Positions 44,884-54,076 of a stretch of 64,000 bases of DNA are shown here, in pieces. Position 1 is the stretch's first letter. Every line of letters begins with the position of its first letter. A program made the position numbers and the translations under genes. The notes under the pieces were generated by a model, which saw only the letters and a program-made list of their open reading frames with translations, did not search any database and was not told the DNA's origin. Origin of the DNA: an uncultured Eubacterium sp. (GTDB lineage Bacteria; Bacillota; Clostridia; Lachnospirales; Lachnospiraceae); the NCBI GenBank assembly GCA_910580075.1, contig CAJTVR010000010.1, positions 1 to 64,000 on the forward strand, read 5' to 3'.

Positions 44884-45522
44884 ATGGCAGATAAAATATT
44901 TGAAAACAATCAGGTAACTATTGCGGGTAAGATCGTATCAGATTTTGAGTTCAGTCACGAGGTTTACGGAGAAGGCTTTTATATGGTGGATGTATCTGTG
45001 AACAGGCTGAGCAATTTTGTGGATTATATTCCGGTCATGGTGTCTGAGCGTCTGATTGACACGACACAAAATTACATAGGCCAGTATATCTATGTGACCG
45101 GACAGTTCCGATCTTATAACCGTCATGAGGAAAAGAAAAACCGGCTGGTACTGTCGGTGTTTGCAAGGGAACTGGAATTTATGGAGCAGGAAGAAGAGGA
45201 TGTCAAAAGTAATCAGATTTTTCTGGACGGCTATATCTGCAAGGAACCGATTTACAGAAAAACGCCGCTTGGCCGTGAGATAGCGGATCTGTTAATCGCC
45301 GTCAACCGCTCATACGGCAAATCCGACTATATTCCTTGCATCTGCTGGGGCAGAAATGCACGCTTTGCTTCCAGCTTTACGGTAGGTTCCCATGTGCAGA
45401 TCTGGGGAAGGATACAGAGCCGTGAATATGTCAAAAAGCTCAATGAGCTGGAAACTGAGAAACGAGTTGCATATGAAGTGTCAGTCAGCAAGATCGAATA
45501 TTTAGAAGACAAAGAATATTAA
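44884..45522 (+). CDS. single-stranded DNA-binding protein with two OB folds
   Basis: A 212-residue protein related to SSB/PriB. The first OB fold (about 8-100) has NNQVTIAGKIVSDFEFSHEV and VTGQFRSYN; the second (about 108-205) has NQIFLDGYICKEPIYRKTPL, GREIADLLIAVNR and IPCICWGRNARFASSF, which is the typical SSB core. It lacks the acidic DDDIPF-like tail of replicative SSB, so it is likely an accessory SSB. A good ribosome site AGAGGAAGGGAG precedes the start. Confidence 0.8.
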   Translation: MADKIFENNQVTIAGKIVSDFEFSHEVYGEGFYMVDVSVNRLSNFVDYIPVMVSERLIDTTQNYIGQYIYVTGQFRSYNRHEEKKNRLVLSVFARELEFMEQEEEDVKSNQIFLDGYICKEPIYRKTPLGREIADLLIAVNRSYGKSDYIPCICWGRNARFASSFTVGSHVQIWGRIQSREYVKKLNELETEKRVAYEVSVSKIEYLEDKEY

Positions 45523-45632
45523 CAAATTATTAAGAAAAAATTTCATAAATAATTTGCATTTTTAAGGCAGGTGTGGTATCTTAAAGAAATCTGAAGCAGT
45601 TGGAGAACAGGAATGTTCCAAAGGAGGATATT

Positions 45633-46133
45633 ATGGATTCAGGCAATGTTCAGATTTATTACGGGGACGGCCGCGGAAAGTCAACTGCCGCACTGGGATA
45701 CGCACTGCAGGCCGCAAGTGCAGGTAAAAATGTATTTATCATTCAGTTTTTAAAAGGCAGGATGGCGGCGGAGTCTGCGTTTCTGCAGCGTCTGGAGCCG
45801 GAGATTAAGGTTTTTCATTTTGAAAAGTCAGATGAACGCTACGATGAGCTGTCTGAGCAGGAAAAATTAGAAGAAAACCGCAATCTCCGCAATGGCGTGA
45901 ATTTTGCCAGAAAAGTGCTGCTAAATGACGAATGCAGCCTTCTGGTACTGGATGAGCTGCTCGGAGTCATTGATAACGGAGTAGTAACAAGAGAAGATAT
46001 GGAGGCTTTGTTCCAGGCAAAAGCGGACGAAACGGAGATGATTATTACAGGGAGAAATCTGCCGGATTATATCCGTGAGCTTGCGGACGAAGTATATCAG
46101 ATGCAGGCGGAAAAAACAGACAGCTGCCGTTAA
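45633..46133 (+). CDS. cobO: cob(I)alamin adenosyltransferase, CobO/BtuR type
   Basis: A 166-residue P-loop enzyme: VQIYYGDGRGKSTAALGYAL (P-loop), FIIQFLKG, LLVLDELLGVIDNG and IITGRNLPDYI. It adds the 5'-deoxyadenosyl group to cobalamin precursors. ATG 45633 follows AAAGGAGGATATT; the frame from 45600 has no site. It is followed by a strong terminator. Confidence 0.93.
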   Translation: MDSGNVQIYYGDGRGKSTAALGYALQAASAGKNVFIIQFLKGRMAAESAFLQRLEPEIKVFHFEKSDERYDELSEQEKLEENRNLRNGVNFARKVLLNDECSLLVLDELLGVIDNGVVTREDMEALFQAKADETEMIITGRNLPDYIRELADEVYQMQAEKTDSCR

Positions 46134-46170
46134 TTTGATCATAAAAATTCAGGTTTTGCAGACGTTTTAA

Positions 46171-46221
46171 AAGCGTGTCTGCCATGGCTGTTTAGCAAAA
46201 AGCGCCAGGGCAGACACGCTT
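46171..46221. terminator. strong terminator between convergent cobO and PRD regulator
   Basis: A perfect 13 bp stem, AAGCGTGTCTGCC with GGCAGACACGCTT, loop about 25 bases. Confidence 0.75.
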
Positions 46222-46287
46222 GTCTGTGTTTTATGTCTTATTAAAAACATCCAGTATCTGTCATTCTATATTCTGATTTCATTACGT

Positions 46288-48252
46288 TTATTCTGATTCG
46301 ATACCAATAGATTCGATACCGATAGAATGAAAAAAATCTTTTCGTTCTGATTTATTTTTCGGAAACTTTATTTTGGCAGTTTCAGGGCTGTGGTAAAACA
46401 GGTTATTCAGGTAAAAAAGAAGGTCTCTGTCTTCTTTGCGGAAAACAGCCATCACAGCCATCTGGATTTTCTGGCTGCCCCAGATCATGCGGTGGGCAAG
46501 TGTCATAAATGATAATCCGGTTACTTTCGCCGGGGTAATGGCATATAGAAACACGATATCGCTGGCAAAGGCAAAAGAAGAAACGGATTCGCGGTTTAAT
46601 ATTTCCATCAGATGTTTTTCCGTTGCAGACCCGTCCCGAATGTAATCGTTCATCATGGTTTCAATAATGGGAAGGCGTTCTGTAAAGGCCTCATTTTCAT
46701 GCCAGTATGCATTCTGAAACAGTGTTTCAAAAGGATGAACTGGTTTTGGGCACAATGCGTTCATGGCTGACATTTTGATTCTGCCCTGAAAATCAAAGCT
46801 GCTGAAGTTCGCAAAGCTGTCAATATAAAGCGTCTGTGCACAGGTACTGCTGCCCGGATTCTTTTTTACGGTCATAAGAATCAGGTCTGTCTGTGAAAAA
46901 TCATACGTATTCATGGTGTTTACAGGAAGCAGGTCGGTAATTTCCAGGTAATGAGCGAACATGGCAATGACCTTGCGCTTGACAGCCCATGCTGCAGGCA
47001 GGTTCATATGGCAGCAGATGACTGTTTTTAGTTTTACTTCCGGATGAACGGTAAAATGATGCTCTAAGGCACCGGAAAGACAAAAAGCCAGGTTAACGAG
47101 CTCGATTTCTGTTAAACGCCTGTCCATAAACTGGAATGCGATGTCCTGGAACAGGAATGCAAACTCCAGTTCGGGGAGCAGGCTCTTTTTCATATCACTG
47201 ATGCTGCCCTGTGAATAAAAAATGTAGCTGCTGCCCTGCAGGGAGCGCAGGTATAGCAGCAGAGCAATATAAAATTCATCATCGTCTGAAAAATCAATTC
47301 GAAACACCCGTTTCAGCCTTTCAAGAAAGAGTTCTGCCATTTTGATTGTAACAGGGCTGAAATAGGTATCTGCATTTTCCCTCGTAATCACAGATTCATC
47401 CAGCAGGCATGCATGTGAAATAAATTGATAAATGGCGCATTTTTCTGCATCTGGGAAGCTGATCTGCACTTTTTTCTCAAAATCCCGAAACAGGTCTTCT
47501 ACAGCCATCCAGACACCAGCATCTGTGACAGGGACGGATTCGCTGTCTGGAAGGGGATATCCCAGACAGTTGCGGTGGTACATAATGGACATGGAAAGCT
47601 CAAGGGCAACAAGGCACGGGTCTTCCATAAGAATCCCGCAGCAGTCCAGGTGGCAGGGAATGATTTCCATTAAAAAGTCCAGAATTTCTTCATCTATGAA
47701 ATAGCATCCATAGTATGCGTTTCTCTTTGCATTATAATCCCAGTCTTTGTAAAACAGATTTAGAAGGACGGAGCGGATTTTACACTCGTCTTTTTCAAAA
47801 GAAATAGCACTTTTTTGCTGGATCAGATGAATATTTGGCTCTTTGAGTGTATATCTGCGTTTTAACATCTGAATATCAGATAATAAGGTCGTATGGCTTA
47901 TATACATTTCATCTTCCAGGTCATACAGGTTTAACGGCTGATCGGACAGGCACAGCTGAAACGCCAGATACCGGATCCGGTCTTCTTTTGTAAAAAAAGC
48001 GGTATCATTCTGATTCAGCTGCTTCAGCGCATCTGCAGATTTTGTGTATAAAAGATAGCCTTTGCTTTGCTCAGAAAGGATGTGGATTTCATATGGAGCC
48101 AGAGCATGGTTTAGCTGCTGGATATCATTGCGTATGGTGCGGGATGTGACATTCAGGTCTGAGGCAATTTTTTTCCCAGTCGTAAAGGAAGTCTGGTTTT
48201 TTAGTATATGAAGGATTTTTTTCTGGCGCAGGGAAAGATTTAACGTATTCAT
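46288..48252 (-). CDS. BglG/MtlR-type transcriptional regulator with PRD and PTS-like domains
   Basis: A 654-residue regulator. Two N-terminal helix-turn-helix regions (about 1-60, LSLRQKKILHILKNQTSF and SDLNVTSRTIRNDIQQLN; a second at about 85-140), PRD regions (about 185-400), a region resembling EIIB (about 405-490) and a C-terminal EIIA-like domain (about 520-640). Such proteins switch operons according to PTS phosphorylation. AAAGGAG precedes the start. It is divergent from the isomerase-thiolase operon and is its most likely regulator. Confidence 0.8.
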   Translation of the reverse strand: MNTLNLSLRQKKILHILKNQTSFTTGKKIASDLNVTSRTIRNDIQQLNHALAPYEIHILSEQSKGYLLYTKSADALKQLNQNDTAFFTKEDRIRYLAFQLCLSDQPLNLYDLEDEMYISHTTLLSDIQMLKRRYTLKEPNIHLIQQKSAISFEKDECKIRSVLLNLFYKDWDYNAKRNAYYGCYFIDEEILDFLMEIIPCHLDCCGILMEDPCLVALELSMSIMYHRNCLGYPLPDSESVPVTDAGVWMAVEDLFRDFEKKVQISFPDAEKCAIYQFISHACLLDESVITRENADTYFSPVTIKMAELFLERLKRVFRIDFSDDDEFYIALLLYLRSLQGSSYIFYSQGSISDMKKSLLPELEFAFLFQDIAFQFMDRRLTEIELVNLAFCLSGALEHHFTVHPEVKLKTVICCHMNLPAAWAVKRKVIAMFAHYLEITDLLPVNTMNTYDFSQTDLILMTVKKNPGSSTCAQTLYIDSFANFSSFDFQGRIKMSAMNALCPKPVHPFETLFQNAYWHENEAFTERLPIIETMMNDYIRDGSATEKHLMEILNRESVSSFAFASDIVFLYAITPAKVTGLSFMTLAHRMIWGSQKIQMAVMAVFRKEDRDLLFYLNNLFYHSPETAKIKFPKNKSERKDFFHSIGIESIGIESE

Positions 48253-48392
48253 AAAAAACTCCTTTGATGGGGGCTGGTCTGTTCTCTGTTCGTTCTGATA
48301 AGCAGATTGTATCAGATTCTAACAGGCCTGACCAGCACTTCCCGACAGGCTTTTATGCTTTTCTTTTCCCCCAGCTGGCGGAAAAACGCGAT

Positions 48393-48421
48393 TTGAACAG
48401 GAAGCAGGGAAAAGGTATTAT
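48393..48421 (+). promoter_or_regulatory. promoter of the isomerase-thiolase operon
   Basis: TTGAAC (48393-48398), 17 bases, TATTAT (48416-48421), about 54 bases before ATG 48475. Confidence 0.6.
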
Positions 48422-48474
48422 GATTACAGACCAATAAAACAGAAACAGCGATAGCTGGGAAAGGGTGATAAAAG

Positions 48475-49467
48475 ATGAAAGCAGTAGCAGGTTTTGGGAT
48501 TGTTAATGCTGATACAAGCGGCCCTGGCGCCTTTTTAAGGGCTGCAAAGTGGTACTGGGATGAACTTACGGACATGTTTGCGGCAGCCGGATTTTCTTCC
48601 CTGATGATTCCAATGGTGCCGAATACAGAAAATGTGTCCAGAAACGGAGCTCCTATCTGTACAGCATCGGTCAAAACCCGTTTTGGTTCTCCTGAAGGAT
48701 ATCTGGAATATTTAAATGGAAAGGGAATTGATAACGTGGAAGCCATTGGCATTTCGGCACAGAGCCAGTTTAACAGCCTTTTTGAAACAGGGCTTCCGAT
48801 CGGGCAGTTTTTTGATGCCTTTTATGAACACGCACAGGATGCGGCTGATACGCTGGCCAGGCTGCATGGAAGCACACTGTTAGTGTCTCCGACTCCGGGA
48901 ACCGGATTTCTGAATCAGGAATTTGGCGGCGATGAAGCAAAGAAACAGCAGTTTCTGGAAGATGCAGCTGCATGCTTAAACCGCATAGGACAGATGTGCA
49001 GCAAAAATAACATTCATCTTGCAGTACGCAATGAATACTGGACGCTGGTAAGAGGTTCGGCAATGGAGGCCTTTTTAGAAAAACTGGATACAGACCTTGT
49101 TTCCTTTGCAATGGACCCGGCACACCTTTCCATAGCGGGTGCAGACTATGCCGCCCTCTTTGAAAAATATGCGAAACAGGCAAAAGCAGTCTGCTTTACA
49201 GACACAAAGTTTAAAGACGAGCTGGAAGTCTACAAGACGATATCGCCGGAATTCCCGCAGGACGGGCGTATGCAGAGGGTATATTATGATCTTGGGTATG
49301 GAAATGTGGATTTTGCTAAAATTTATGCGATCCTTAAGAAGGCCGGATTTGACGGACCTGTTATACTGGATTCTAAATATTCGCTGGATGTTCCAAAAGG
49401 AATCCTGAGGATGCGGACGTTTTGGAATCATTTGGAAAAGAACTATGCTTCTGGGGAGGTTCAGTAA
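48475..49467 (+). CDS. sugar phosphate isomerase/epimerase-like TIM-barrel protein
   Basis: A 330-residue protein of the AP-endonuclease-2/xylose-isomerase-like barrel family. LAVRNEYWTLV, SFAMDPAHLSIAG, AVCFTDTKFKD and GPVILDSKYSLDVP give the metal-binding positions (E, D, H, D) although the last is Asp rather than the usual Glu. Members include IolE, IolI and ketose 3-epimerases. The substrate is unknown. The next gene is a second member of the family, overlapping by one base. Confidence 0.8.
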   Translation: MKAVAGFGIVNADTSGPGAFLRAAKWYWDELTDMFAAAGFSSLMIPMVPNTENVSRNGAPICTASVKTRFGSPEGYLEYLNGKGIDNVEAIGISAQSQFNSLFETGLPIGQFFDAFYEHAQDAADTLARLHGSTLLVSPTPGTGFLNQEFGGDEAKKQQFLEDAAACLNRIGQMCSKNNIHLAVRNEYWTLVRGSAMEAFLEKLDTDLVSFAMDPAHLSIAGADYAALFEKYAKQAKAVCFTDTKFKDELEVYKTISPEFPQDGRMQRVYYDLGYGNVDFAKIYAILKKAGFDGPVILDSKYSLDVPKGILRMRTFWNHLEKNYASGEVQ

Positions 49468-50401
49468 TGGAAGAACGGAATATCAGATATACATACATGA
49501 CAAATCTTTGGGGCAATATTAACTACAAACAGATTAACAATTTCAATGAATGGTATATGGGAGATTTTGGCTCCGCATATTATTACCAGGACTGGGACAA
49601 GATTCTGCGCTATTTTGCAGGAGCCGGATTTAAAGGCATCGAGATTATGGTATTTTCCGTTCCAAGTATTATGAATGCATTCGGCTCTATGAAGAATTTT
49701 AAGGAATTTGCTAACGAGCGTGGAATTGAGCGCATTACGGGCATGTTTTCCCATCATGTCGGCTCTCAGGATAAGCGGAATCATCCGGGGATTTATGCAT
49801 ATGAGCAGCAGGCGATCGACGCGCTCGCGGAATGTGAAGGAATCAACCTGATTGTACAGCCGGCAGGCCAGTATTACGGGACAGGGCCTCTGGATGAAGA
49901 AGGGCTGAAAAATGTAGCAGAGTGCATGAATACGGTTGGGCGCATGTGCAAAGAAAAAGGGCTTGCAGTATCCATTCATAATGAATTCTGGTGTGCCGTA
50001 AACAAAAACGATCATGAGAGATTTTGGAGATGACAGATCCGAAATATGTGTATTACTGTCTGGATACAGCCCAGGTAGCGATTATGGGGAAAGATATCCT
50101 GCACTTTTATGATACTTACCATGACAGGGTACAGTATTTCCATATTAAAGATACGACATATATCAACGCACCGGACGAGAAGCGTTACGGGGCAGGCGCA
50201 GAGTTTGATGAGCAGGGGGCACGCTGGTTCTGGGAACCGGGCGGCGGGCTGCTGGATTTTAAAGGTTTGTGGAAACTGATGAAAAAATACCAGCATAAAG
50301 GATGGATTGGAATCGAATCAGACGGAACACCGGATCCCTTGTCAACGATTCTTCTGACCAAAAATTATATTGATACCGTTCTTGACCCGATTTACAAATA
50401 A
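49467..50401 (+). pseudogene. second sugar phosphate isomerase-like gene, frameshifted
   Basis: The gene opens with ATG 49467 after GGGGAGGTTCAGTA and reads RYTYMTNLWGNINYKQINN to NEFWCAVNKNDHERFWR, then stops at 50031. The continuation in another frame reads LEMTDPKYVYYCLDTAQVAI, HIKDTTYINAPDEKRYGAG and WIGIESDGTPDPLSTIL to 50401. One extra T in the TTTT run at 50022-50025 would give DHERFLEMTDPKYVYYCLD in one frame of about 311 residues. It is either a recent inactivation or a sequencing error. The metal ligands (E in NEFW, D in CLDT, H in FHIKD, E in IESDG) are complete across the two parts. Confidence 0.85.
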
Positions 50402-50464
50402 CAGACCGTCTGATGGCGGTCATATAACATAAATGATCATTATATTTAAGGAGGATACAGACTT

Positions 50465-50959
50465 ATGAATACGCAGTTTGCAAAATTTTTACAGATTGGA
50501 ATTATTGTGGAAAATGTAGAAGAGGCCGTAAAGCAGTATGAAAAATACGGAGTCGGGCCATGGAGAATCAGCCCGCTGGATTCTGCAGAATTCCCTGATT
50601 TTACGATGAATGGCAAAAAGGACCGCCTCCAGACAGTGATGGCTTTCTGTAATATCTGGGGATTTGAGCTGGAACTGATTCAGCCAGTGAGCGAAAGTCC
50701 TTATAAAACATGGTTAGAAGAGCATGGCCCTGGAATGCATCACATTGCCCTCATTACAAGAGATGAGTTTGGCAAAGTGATTGCAGAGCATAAAGACCTT
50801 ACAGGAAGGGATCCATGGCTGTGGTGCAAAGACCCGGTAATTGGCATGGAATTTGCATATCTGGATTTACATAAGGAATTAGGACTGTATCTTGAAGTAT
50901 ACAATGAAGAGAAAAAAGGCGGACTGGACGCAGACTTTAAGCTGCCGGAAAACGAATAG
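50465..50959 (+). CDS. VOC-family protein (glyoxalase/methylmalonyl-CoA epimerase-like)
   Basis: A 164-residue vicinal-oxygen-chelate protein: FLQIGIIVENVEEAVKQYEK, YGVGPWRISP, LELIQPVSE, GPGMHHIALITRDEFGKVI and LGLYLEVYNE. The metal-binding pattern is Q or H in the first strand, E in LELIQP, H in HHIAL and E in LEVY. It could be an epimerase or lyase on an acyl or keto substrate. It lies within the operon, 64 bases after the broken isomerase. Confidence 0.82.
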   Translation: MNTQFAKFLQIGIIVENVEEAVKQYEKYGVGPWRISPLDSAEFPDFTMNGKKDRLQTVMAFCNIWGFELELIQPVSESPYKTWLEEHGPGMHHIALITRDEFGKVIAEHKDLTGRDPWLWCKDPVIGMEFAYLDLHKELGLYLEVYNEEKKGGLDADFKLPENE

Positions 50960-50980
50960 AGATAGAGGAGGAAAGCTGCA

Positions 50981-51946
50981 ATGGAATATGTAAAATTTGA
51001 AGGAATTGATAAAAAAGTCAGCAAGTTTTTTATGGGAACATTTGGAATGTTCTCGGATAACAAAGAAAAACATTTTCAGACACTCGATGCTGCATACGAT
51101 CTTGGGATTACGGCAATCGATACAGCACGCGCTTACGACTCTGAGCCGACAGTAGGGGAATGGATTCAGACACGGGGACTGCGTGACAAAATCGTCCTGC
51201 TTTCCAAAGGAGCGCATCCGAGTGATTACCGCGAAAGAGTAACGCCTTATGATATTGATTCAGACCTGGCTGAGACGCTTGCACAGCTGCGGACGGATTA
51301 CCTGGATATTTATCTTTTACACAGGGATAATACAAAACTTCCGGTCGGCCCGATTGTAGAAAAATTAAACGAGCATCAGGCAGCTGGCAGAATTAAAATA
51401 TTTGGCGGTTCAAACTGGACACATACACGTCTGGAAGAAGCAAATGAGTATGCATATGCGCATAATCTGAAACCGATGTCCGTATCTTCTCCGAATTTCA
51501 GCCTGGCTGAGCAGGTGAAAAATCCGTTTGCTCCTGGCTGTGTAACAGTTGCCGGAAATAAAAATGCTGAGGCACAGGCATGGTATGTGAAAAACCAGAT
51601 GCCGCTGCTTGCATATTCTTCCCTAGCAAGAGGCCTGTTTTCCGGAAGGATTACAAGAGAACTGCTGGCAGAAAATCCGGATCAGATCGATATGTTCTGC
51701 CGTATCGGATACTGTTACGAAGAGAATTTTGTAAGGCTTGACCGCTGCAGAGAAATTGCAAAGGAGAAAGGATGCTCCATTCCGCAGGCTGCGATGGCAT
51801 ATGTCCTTGACAGTGAATTAAATGCATTTCCAATTATCGGGGCTGCTGATAGAAGCGAGATTGAGTCTTCCCTGGGCGCACTGAACGTAAAACTCACACC
51901 GCAGGAGGTACTTTATCTGGAACTGAAAGCAGATACAAGGAACTAA
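50981..51946 (+). CDS. aldo/keto reductase
   Basis: A 321-residue (alpha/beta)8 NADPH-dependent oxidoreductase: AAYDLGITAIDTARAYDSEP (D and Y of the tetrad), KIVLLSKGAH (K), DYLDIYLLHRDN (H), and IKIFGGSNWTHTRLEEA. It reduces aldehydes or ketones, or oxidises sugar hydroxyls. The closest types are sugar-active AKRs found with isomerases. It follows the VOC gene by 21 bases. Confidence 0.9.
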   Translation: MEYVKFEGIDKKVSKFFMGTFGMFSDNKEKHFQTLDAAYDLGITAIDTARAYDSEPTVGEWIQTRGLRDKIVLLSKGAHPSDYRERVTPYDIDSDLAETLAQLRTDYLDIYLLHRDNTKLPVGPIVEKLNEHQAAGRIKIFGGSNWTHTRLEEANEYAYAHNLKPMSVSSPNFSLAEQVKNPFAPGCVTVAGNKNAEAQAWYVKNQMPLLAYSSLARGLFSGRITRELLAENPDQIDMFCRIGYCYEENFVRLDRCREIAKEKGCSIPQAAMAYVLDSELNAFPIIGAADRSEIESSLGALNVKLTPQEVLYLELKADTRN

Positions 51947-52000
51947 CAGCGCAAAGGAAGGGTGTATGAAGACAATACCGCCTGAGAAAAGGAGAAAAAT

Positions 52001-53284
52001 ATGGTATCAGGTAAGATTGGAAAATACAGACGGAGTGTTTCTATTATCGGGATTGGGGCGACACCTTTTTGCGATATTGGGGAAGACCCGGAATTAAAAG
52101 GACTGACAGAAGGAGAGTTTTTTGGCTCGGCTGCTTTAATGGCTATGGAAAATGCCGGCATTGAGCCAAGGGATGTAGATTTCTTTTACCATGGCTCTGC
52201 GAACCCGAAGTTTTTTAACAATGCTGCAACCCCGAATATGCAGGTGGCAGAATGGTTCGGAATGAGGGGAAAAGGATCGGTGCATCATTCAGAAGCATGC
52301 TGTACAGGGTATGTCGGTTTAGAGCAGGCAGTAAATGATGTTGCCAGCGGTGCGCATGATATCGTCCTTTCCGGCTGTGTGGAGATGGCCCGCGGACTAC
52401 CGGTAGCGGGTAAGCCGGCACATTTTCGAAAAGGGATTACTACAGATGATATTACCCCGGATCTGGAAGCAATTATGGACCGTGCTTATACAAGGGCTTT
52501 GGGCGGCGGACATATCGGCCAGGATGACTGGATTGATTTATATAAAAATGAAAACGGGCTTACGGACGCACAGATTGATGAGATCTTAAATGCGATGTCC
52601 TATCATGGAAGAAGGGCGGCAGCGCTCAATCCGCTGGCAATGTGCCGTACGACGTTTGAAGAACAGGCAAAAGAAGCCGGATTTGATGACCCGATGGAAT
52701 ACCTGCGCTCACCGTTTAATCCAAAGACGACACAGTATCTGCGGGTTACGGGGAATGCTCCAAGTGCAGATGGAGCTGCCTGTGTGATTGTCTGCCCGAC
52801 GGAAATGGCAGGGCAGTTTAAACAAAAGCCGGTGGAACTTCTCGGGGCGGGCGCATCCTGTCTGGAACTTATGAGGCCGCATAACGAGATGGAAATCACG
52901 AAGGAAGCAGGCCGTCAGGTATATGCAATGACAGGATTAAAGCCGGAAGATATGGACCTCCTTCTTGTCAATGATTTTGTGCTCCCGTCGCAGCTGCTTG
53001 CAGCAGAAGAGCTCGGGTATCTGCCGAAGGGAGAAGGATGGAAATGGGTGCTGGAAGGCCGTACGGCATTTGACGGCGACAGGCCTATAAATCCGCACGG
53101 AGGCCGTACATCCTATGGACATGCGTATGGGGCGTCCGGTATGGCTGATGTCTATGAGGCAGTACTTCAGCTGCGCGGGCAGGCCGGTGCACACCAGGTG
53201 AAAAATCATCCGAAAACAGCAATGCTGCGGGGATTCGGCGGTGGACAAAACTGCCGTGTCCTAATCCTGAAAGCTGTGGAATAA
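52001..53284 (+). CDS. thiolase-like enzyme (lipid-transfer/SCP-x thiolase type)
   Basis: A 427-residue thiolase-fold protein: VSIIGIGATPFCDIGEDPEL, SEACCTGYVGLEQAVNDVAS with nucleophile candidates Cys 100/Cys 101, VNDFVLPSQLLAAEELGYL (the H usually in NDxF/HxF is less clear) and INPHGGRTSYGHAYGASGMA, which holds the conserved His. This subfamily works with DUF35 partners on acyl-CoA or acyl-ACP substrates. The next gene is exactly such a partner. Confidence 0.85.
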   Translation: MVSGKIGKYRRSVSIIGIGATPFCDIGEDPELKGLTEGEFFGSAALMAMENAGIEPRDVDFFYHGSANPKFFNNAATPNMQVAEWFGMRGKGSVHHSEACCTGYVGLEQAVNDVASGAHDIVLSGCVEMARGLPVAGKPAHFRKGITTDDITPDLEAIMDRAYTRALGGGHIGQDDWIDLYKNENGLTDAQIDEILNAMSYHGRRAAALNPLAMCRTTFEEQAKEAGFDDPMEYLRSPFNPKTTQYLRVTGNAPSADGAACVIVCPTEMAGQFKQKPVELLGAGASCLELMRPHNEMEITKEAGRQVYAMTGLKPEDMDLLLVNDFVLPSQLLAAEELGYLPKGEGWKWVLEGRTAFDGDRPINPHGGRTSYGHAYGASGMADVYEAVLQLRGQAGAHQVKNHPKTAMLRGFGGGQNCRVLILKAVE

Positions 53285-53294
53285 GGAGGCAGAC

Positions 53295-53714
53295 ATGAAG
53301 ATTGAAAAAATAGTCGAAAGGTTTTACGAGGGACTGGCTGAACATAAAATTTATGCTCGCAGATGTAAAGAATGCGGTGCAATAGAGTATCCGCCGCGGT
53401 ATGCGTGCAACACCTGCGGGTATCACGAAACAGAGTGGGTGGAGCTGTCAGGAAAAGGGAAACTCCACAGCATCATCCTTCCGGCATCCTTAAATGCAGA
53501 CCCGTGGAATAATAAAATCGGTCCGTACTGTTACGGCCTGATTGAATTAGAAGAAGGCGTGATGTTTAACGGGACCGTGTTTGGCATGACCAGGAAACTC
53601 GCAAAGAAAATGAAACAGAAACTTCCGATCCCGGTACATCCTTTGTTTGCTGAGAGGGACGGCTTTACAACGCTGTTTTTTGAAATTGATGAGAATGCGG
53701 GGGTAGACAATTGA
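53295..53714 (+). CDS. DUF35 OB-fold, rubredoxin-like Zn-ribbon protein
   Basis: A 139-residue thiolase partner. The Zn ribbon is RRCKECGAIEYPPRYACNTC (two CxxC), followed by the OB fold (GKGKLHSIILP, GPYCYGLIELEEGVMFNGTV). These proteins bind acyl-CoA and pair with thiolases or acyl synthases (for example PhlB with PhlC). Ten bases after the thiolase gene and overlapping the ACP gene. Confidence 0.85.
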   Translation: MKIEKIVERFYEGLAEHKIYARRCKECGAIEYPPRYACNTCGYHETEWVELSGKGKLHSIILPASLNADPWNNKIGPYCYGLIELEEGVMFNGTVFGMTRKLAKKMKQKLPIPVHPLFAERDGFTTLFFEIDENAGVDN

Positions 53715-53950
53715 GCAGAAAAGAAATGGTAGATTTTATAGCCGGCTGTGTAGCGCAGACCTATCGGGCAGATGTGTCCGGCCTGTCGGAGTCTACAAAT
53801 ATACTGGAAGAGTTTGGAACAAAGTCCATGCAGAGGCTTTCCCTGTGTGCTTTGATTGAAAACGAGACCGACGTAGTACTTTCTCTGGGAGATATGGGGA
53901 AGTACCCGACAATTGGAGAACTGGCTGATTATATTCTGCAGCAGGAATAA
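53711..53950 (+). CDS. acyl carrier protein
   Basis: A 79-residue carrier protein: ILEEFGTKSMQRLSLCALIE holds the attachment serine (Ser 39, GTKSM in place of the usual DSL), with a typical four-helix ACP length. It starts with TTG overlapping the previous stop (TTGA). It would be loaded with phosphopantetheine by an Sfp- or AcpS-type enzyme. It is the last gene of the operon. Confidence 0.85.
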   Translation: MSRKEMVDFIAGCVAQTYRADVSGLSESTNILEEFGTKSMQRLSLCALIENETDVVLSLGDMGKYPTIGELADYILQQE

Positions 53951-53960
53951 AATTAAAAGA

Positions 53961-54012
53961 GGGTTCCAGATCACTTGTGTCCGTTCAGGGCAGGTGTTCT
54001 GGAACCTTTTTG
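53961..54012 (+). terminator. terminator of the isomerase-thiolase operon
   Basis: GGTTCCAGA (53962-53970) pairs with TCTGGAACC (53998-54006), then TTTTT. Confidence 0.8.
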
Positions 54013-54076
54013 TATGCCGCTTAGGGGATGCGCTGCCTGCTTTGCGTGAGGTTCGCCAGGGGAGGGGAGTAGTTTT

